From Hyphomonadaceae bacterium (GTDB taxonomy: Bacteria > Pseudomonadota > Alphaproteobacteria > Caulobacterales > Aquidulcibacteraceae), in assembly GCA_016791425.1 (NCBI GenBank), contig JAEUMQ010000023.1, positions 62,001 to 126,000 of the forward strand: a DNA stretch of 64,000 nucleotides, in the 5' to 3' direction. How positions within the stretch are numbered: the first letter of the stretch is position 1; each line of letters starts with the position of its first letter. The notes below the pieces were generated by a model. That model had not been told where the DNA came from. It ran no database searches and saw nothing but the letters and a program-made list of their open reading frames with translations. Positions 60,823 to 64,000 of the stretch are shown here, piece after piece. The translations under genes and the position numbers were made by a program.

Positions 60823-61827
60823 TCAGCGGCGGACGCCCATACCCTCGCCGTTCAGCACGGCATCGACGTCGACTTCCCGCGCGAGATTGAAGTCGCCAGG
60901 CGTGAAGTGCTTGAGCGCACAGGCGGCGAGCGCGAACTTGATCGCGGCCTCGGGCTCGCGGCCGGCGTCCAGAGCGTGCAGAAGGCCCGCAGCGAACGCG
61001 TCGCCAGCGCCGATGCGATCGACGATCCCGGAAAGGCGCAGAGCAGGCGCACGATGCTCGACGCCGCCGCGCGCATGCAGCGTCGCGGACAGCTCAGCCG
61101 CGTCAGCGCACTCCTGCGAGCGCGAGGTGTGGGCCATGAGCTCGAGGTCGGGAAAGGCGGCGAAGGCCGCCTTCGCGGCGGCGCGATCGTCCGTGAACGT
61201 CTGACCGAGCGCGAAGGCCAGGTCGCGGCGGTCGGCGAAAAGGCAGTGGGCGAGGCTCATGAGCCGCTTCATGTCGCCCGGGCCGTCGCCGCCGCGTGCG
61301 GCCCAAAGCTTGGCCCGGTGGTTGCAATCGAGCGAAACAGCAAGCCCGAGGGCGCGCGCGGCTTCCACTGCCTTCAGCGTCGCGGCAGCCGTCGCTTGGG
61401 TGAGCGCGGCTGTGACGCCGGAAACATGCAGGCGGGTTGCGTCGTGGAGCGCCTCTTCCCATCGGATCGCGGTGAAGTCCGCGCGAACGAAGGCGCTGTC
61501 GGCGCGATCGTAGAGCACTTCGGCCGCGCGCAGACCCGCCGGCGGCGTGAGGAAGTAGATCCCCATGCGGCCGATGCTCGAAAAGCTCATTGCGCCGGTC
61601 TCGACCCCGTAGCGACGCAATTCGTCGCGCGCGGCGCGGCCGAGCGCGTTATCCGGCAGAACGCTCACCATGCGGGACGGCGTTCCCAAACAAGCCAGCG
61701 AGACCGCGACATTCGCTTCGGCGCCGGCGACCGCGGCGTCGAAGCGCGGCGTCTGCAGCAGGAATTCCGCGCCCGGCGCGGCAAGGCGCAGCAAAATCTC
61801 GCCGAAGCAAACGATCATCCGGTCCAT
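60823..61827 (-). CDS. kdgK: 2-keto-3-deoxygluconate kinase (PfkB family)
   Basis: The 334-residue product has the PfkB fold with FGEILLRLAAPG at the start, GAEANVAVSLACLG, and the ATP/anion-hole motif DRIGAGDAFAAGLLHAL. Its form and location match KDG kinase, which phosphorylates the end product of hexuronate breakdown before the Entner-Doudoroff aldolase. It starts 11 nt behind the pectinesterase stop, so the two form an operon. Confidence 0.88.
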   Translation of the reverse strand: MDRMIVCFGEILLRLAAPGAEFLLQTPRFDAAVAGAEANVAVSLACLGTPSRMVSVLPDNALGRAARDELRRYGVETGAMSFSSIGRMGIYFLTPPAGLRAAEVLYDRADSAFVRADFTAIRWEEALHDATRLHVSGVTAALTQATAAATLKAVEAARALGLAVSLDCNHRAKLWAARGGDGPGDMKRLMSLAHCLFADRRDLAFALGQTFTDDRAAAKAAFAAFPDLELMAHTSRSQECADAAELSATLHARGGVEHRAPALRLSGIVDRIGAGDAFAAGLLHALDAGREPEAAIKFALAACALKHFTPGDFNLAREVDVDAVLNGEGMGVRR

Positions 61828-61838
61828 TTCTCACTGTT

Positions 61839-62888
61839 TCAGGCGGGGCGCCAGTCCCGCAGCACGGAAGCGCGCACGATTGGGCGCGGAAGCTGGGGGC
61901 GGCGGCGATTGACGAAGGCGCCGGGGCCTTCGCTGCGGTACTCGCCCAGGCGCGCTTCGGCCGGCTGCAGGAAGACGCGCCCGCCGCCGCGGTTCGGGTA
62001 GCCCATTTCGTCCCAGCCGTCGGCTGAGATGTGGTCGTCCATCCAGCAACGCAAAAACGCAGCCATGCCGAGCGCGTCAGGATCGCCGTAGCGGCCATCG
62101 GCGAATTGCCGTGCCGGACGCCAGGGCCGGCCGAGCGCGACGGAGGCAGGCGGGACCTGCGCCTCTCTCGTGAGGCGGCAACGATGGAAGACGAGGCCGT
62201 ATGCGTCAGCGCGAGCGGTCGAGGGAACCGCGACCCAGCCGTGATTGCGCTGCATCAGCGGGCGATAGCGCGAACGCAGCTCGCAGCTCTCGAACCATGC
62301 CGCGCCGGCGCCGAAGATGAAGTCCACGCTGCCGGAAATCCTGCATTCCTCGAAGAGTGCGCGGCCGGAATTGGCGAAGAGCGTATCCTGGTGCCCGGTG
62401 ATCTCGACGTTCCGCAGGCGCGTGCGGTCAGCGGCCTCGTCGAGCATAAGCGCGATCGCCTGTGCGCCGTTCGAGCCGATGCGCTCGAAGCGCGGCGAAA
62501 CGAGGTCGGCGAGGTAGTCGAAAGCGTTCTCGATTGTCAGGTCGCGGGCGGAGAAATCGGGCGCGCGGACGATGAGAGTGGCGCAGCGCCATGTGCCCCA
62601 GGGCTCGCCATCGGGCGCGCGCATGCCGGCGGCAGCGTCGTAGCTGAGCGTCGCGCCCGGCCCATCCCCGACGAGCTCGATGAGGGGACGGTCGATGATC
62701 ACCTTCTCGCGCACGCGGCCGGAGAGCAGGATGCAGAAGGGCCGATCGCCTGGAGCGCTGGCGATCGCGGCCGCGAGCGTCGGATGGGTCGCCTCTGCGC
62801 CGCCGACGCGCGCGTCGATCGTCTCGGCATGCGCAGGCAGCGCAAAGCCTGCAGCGGCGGCGAGCAAGGTCCTGCGCGTGGTAAGCAC
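61839..62888 (-). CDS. Exported pectinesterase (CE8)
   Basis: The 349-residue product has a signal peptide (MLTTRRTLLAAAAGFALPAHA) and a beta-helix with the pectinesterase catalytic residues: Asp in GHQDTLF, Asp in GSVDFIFG and Arg in LGRPWRP. It removes methyl groups from pectin, exposing it to the pectate lyase. It is the first gene of the operon with kdgK. The gap of 181 bp before it contains the promoter and the terminator of the TonB gene upstream. Confidence 0.92.
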   Translation of the reverse strand: MLTTRRTLLAAAAGFALPAHAETIDARVGGAEATHPTLAAAIASAPGDRPFCILLSGRVREKVIIDRPLIELVGDGPGATLSYDAAAGMRAPDGEPWGTWRCATLIVRAPDFSARDLTIENAFDYLADLVSPRFERIGSNGAQAIALMLDEAADRTRLRNVEITGHQDTLFANSGRALFEECRISGSVDFIFGAGAAWFESCELRSRYRPLMQRNHGWVAVPSTARADAYGLVFHRCRLTREAQVPPASVALGRPWRPARQFADGRYGDPDALGMAAFLRCWMDDHISADGWDEMGYPNRGGGRVFLQPAEARLGEYRSEGPGAFVNRRRPQLPRPIVRASVLRDWRPA

Positions 62889-63014
62889 TCTACGCTCCGA
62901 GGACAGCGTTTGTGTTAGTCAGGCGCATTGCGGCGCTTCCTTCGAACCCGGCGGCGCGCCCCCGCGCCCCCCTCCCCGCCCGGCGCTCCCGGCAAGGCGC
63001 GTGCGATGCATTCC

Positions 63015-63047
63015 AACAAAATGGGGCGCCGCGGATCGCGACGCCCC
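63015..63047 (-). terminator. Rho-independent terminator after the edge TonB receptor
   Basis: On the minus strand GGGGCGTCGCG pairs with CGCGGCGCCCC (63047-63023) with one mismatch and a short loop, followed by ATTTTGTT. It lies 23 bp beyond the receptor stop. Confidence 0.75.
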
Positions 63048-63069
63048 AAGGAGACCGAGGAGACGCGCC

Positions 63070-64000
63070 TCAGTGTGAGAAGCGGAAGCCGAACAGAAAC
63101 TCGCGCCCGCTATGGTGATAGAAGGACACGCGGTTGGCGGCGTCGTTGAACTGATCCTGGAACTCGTCTGTCAGGTTGATGCCCTCGAACGTGAGCTTCC
63201 AATTATCGTTCAGCGTGTAGGCGAACGAGGCGTCCACGTTGAACGTGTCGTTGGTGCCGTCGAAGGCGGTGCCGGCCTCCTGCCCGGGGACGCGGGTCAG
63301 ATACTTGTCGCGATAGGCCGCCGAGACGCGGGCAGAGATGCGATCGTCCTCGTAATAGACGGTCGCGTTATAGGCGTTGCGCGAGAGGCCGTTGATGTCG
63401 TTGGTCGCGACGACGGCGCCCGCGGCGTTCACGTAATCCTGCTCGGACTTCACGTAAGTGTAGTTGAGCAGGAGACCGAGATTGGAGAGCAGGCCAGGCA
63501 GGAAGTCGAGGCGCTGCTGATAGTTGACCTCCCAGCCCTCGACCTTGCCGCCGTCGGTGTTCACCGGGGCGGTGAAGGTCCATTGCGTGTTGGTCGCGTC
63601 GCAGTTCGAGACGGGGTTGGCCGTGCCGATGCCGCAAGCGGCCTCCACGACGCTGTTCGGCAGCCCGAATGGATTGTTGCCGAAGGTCGATTGGGACGTG
63701 AGGGTCTGAACGAAACTCTGAATGTCCTTGCGGAAGAGAGCGAGCGAGAGGATCGCGCCCTCGGCCGGATACCATTCGAAGGAGAGGTCGTAGGCGTTCG
63801 CGCGGAACGGATCGAGGTTCGGATTGCCCGCCGTCACCGTGCGCGAGTTCCCCGCGGTGTTCACCGTCACGCCGGGCGTCAAGTTGCCGAGATCGGGACG
63901 CGACATCGTCTTCGCCGCGCCAAGCCGGATCAGGAAATTGTCCAGCGGCTCGTAGACCATGTTCAACGCCGGAAGCGTGTCATCATAGTCGCGCGAGACC
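63070..64000 (-). CDS. TonB-dependent receptor, C-terminal part, cut by the right edge
   Basis: About 310 C-terminal residues are visible; the N-terminus lies beyond the window. They show a barrel typical of the carbohydrate-type TonB receptors (FLIRLGAAKTMSRPDLGNL, GNPNLDPFRANAYDLSFEWY, TFEGINLTDE) and end in the aromatic strand FLFGFRFSH. The SRP-L and NP-L-P motifs are common in receptors for sugar oligomers, which agrees with the neighbouring pectinesterase and kdgK: oligogalacturonide uptake is the likely role. Confidence 0.9.
   Translation of the reverse strand, partial: VSRDYDDTLPALNMVYEPLDNFLIRLGAAKTMSRPDLGNLTPGVTVNTAGNSRTVTAGNPNLDPFRANAYDLSFEWYPAEGAILSLALFRKDIQSFVQTLTSQSTFGNNPFGLPNSVVEAACGIGTANPVSNCDATNTQWTFTAPVNTDGGKVEGWEVNYQQRLDFLPGLLSNLGLLLNYTYVKSEQDYVNAAGAVVATNDINGLSRNAYNATVYYEDDRISARVSAAYRDKYLTRVPGQEAGTAFDGTNDTFNVDASFAYTLNDNWKLTFEGINLTDEFQDQFNDAANRVSFYHHSGREFLFGFRFSH

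Overview
The window is GC-rich, gene-dense, TonB-receptor-rich Gram-negative DNA. DUF2849 and DUF934 inside the cys operon, the four TonB-dependent receptors, the MFS and amidohydrolase genes and the pervasive 1-4 nt gene overlaps fit an alphaproteobacterium, most likely of the Caulobacterales/Hyphomonadaceae type; that placement is an inference. No rRNA, tRNA, CRISPR array, IS element or prophage gene was recognised.

Region 1 (1-16.8 kb) looks like an accessory catabolic island. It has two DoxX-like membrane proteins, a 4-cresol methylhydroxylase/vanillyl-alcohol-oxidase type flavoprotein with its own c-type cytochrome and a small exported protein of unknown role, two tandem exported sulfatase-fold lipoproteins, a lipoprotein amidohydrolase, an IclR-type regulator, a second amidohydrolase, an MFS permease and two TonB receptors. 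Both sulfatase-like proteins lack the formylglycine position and a metal-binding Asp, with the same substitutions. A shared 14-mer (GCTTTGWCAAGGAT) precedes the flavoprotein operon and the sulfatase pair, which argues for joint control. This is the best candidate for an undescribed system: a periplasmic pathway, probably for a plant-derived aromatic or a related ester or lactone.

Region 2 (16.8-29.1 kb) holds a DUF3237 protein, a GAF-PAS-GGDEF-EAL phosphodiesterase, an exported DUF885 hydrolase, an MTHFR-like protein without the catalytic Glu, a membrane-anchored M23 peptidase, and an alcohol/aldehyde oxidation set: PQQ dehydrogenase (apparently with an AUC start codon), MarR regulator, aldehyde dehydrogenase and GMC oxidoreductase.

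Region 3 (29.1-41.6 kb) has a third TonB receptor, a TetR-HlyD-ABC-permease export operon built like E. coli ybiH-ybhGFSR, and tamA-tamB for outer-membrane assembly.

Region 4 (41.6-50.0 kb) is a sulfur-assimilation locus on the minus strand: ferredoxin-NADP reductase, cysK, then cysG, DUF2849, GST, cysI, DUF934 and cysH joined by 1- or 4-nt overlaps, followed by a TSUP permease. No cysJ is present, so electrons for sulfite reduction probably come from NADPH through the reductase and ferredoxin.

Region 5 (50-56 kb) is miscellaneous: LysR and MerR regulators, a methyltransferase under a SoxR-box-like promoter, a glycine-zipper protein, an arginase-family enzyme, a VIT-family transporter and a DEAD-box helicase. 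Region 6 (56.4-64 kb) is a pectin-utilisation locus: pectate lyase, FAH-type hydratase, ExuT-like permease, EF-hand protein, KDG kinase, pectinesterase and a TonB receptor cut by the right edge.
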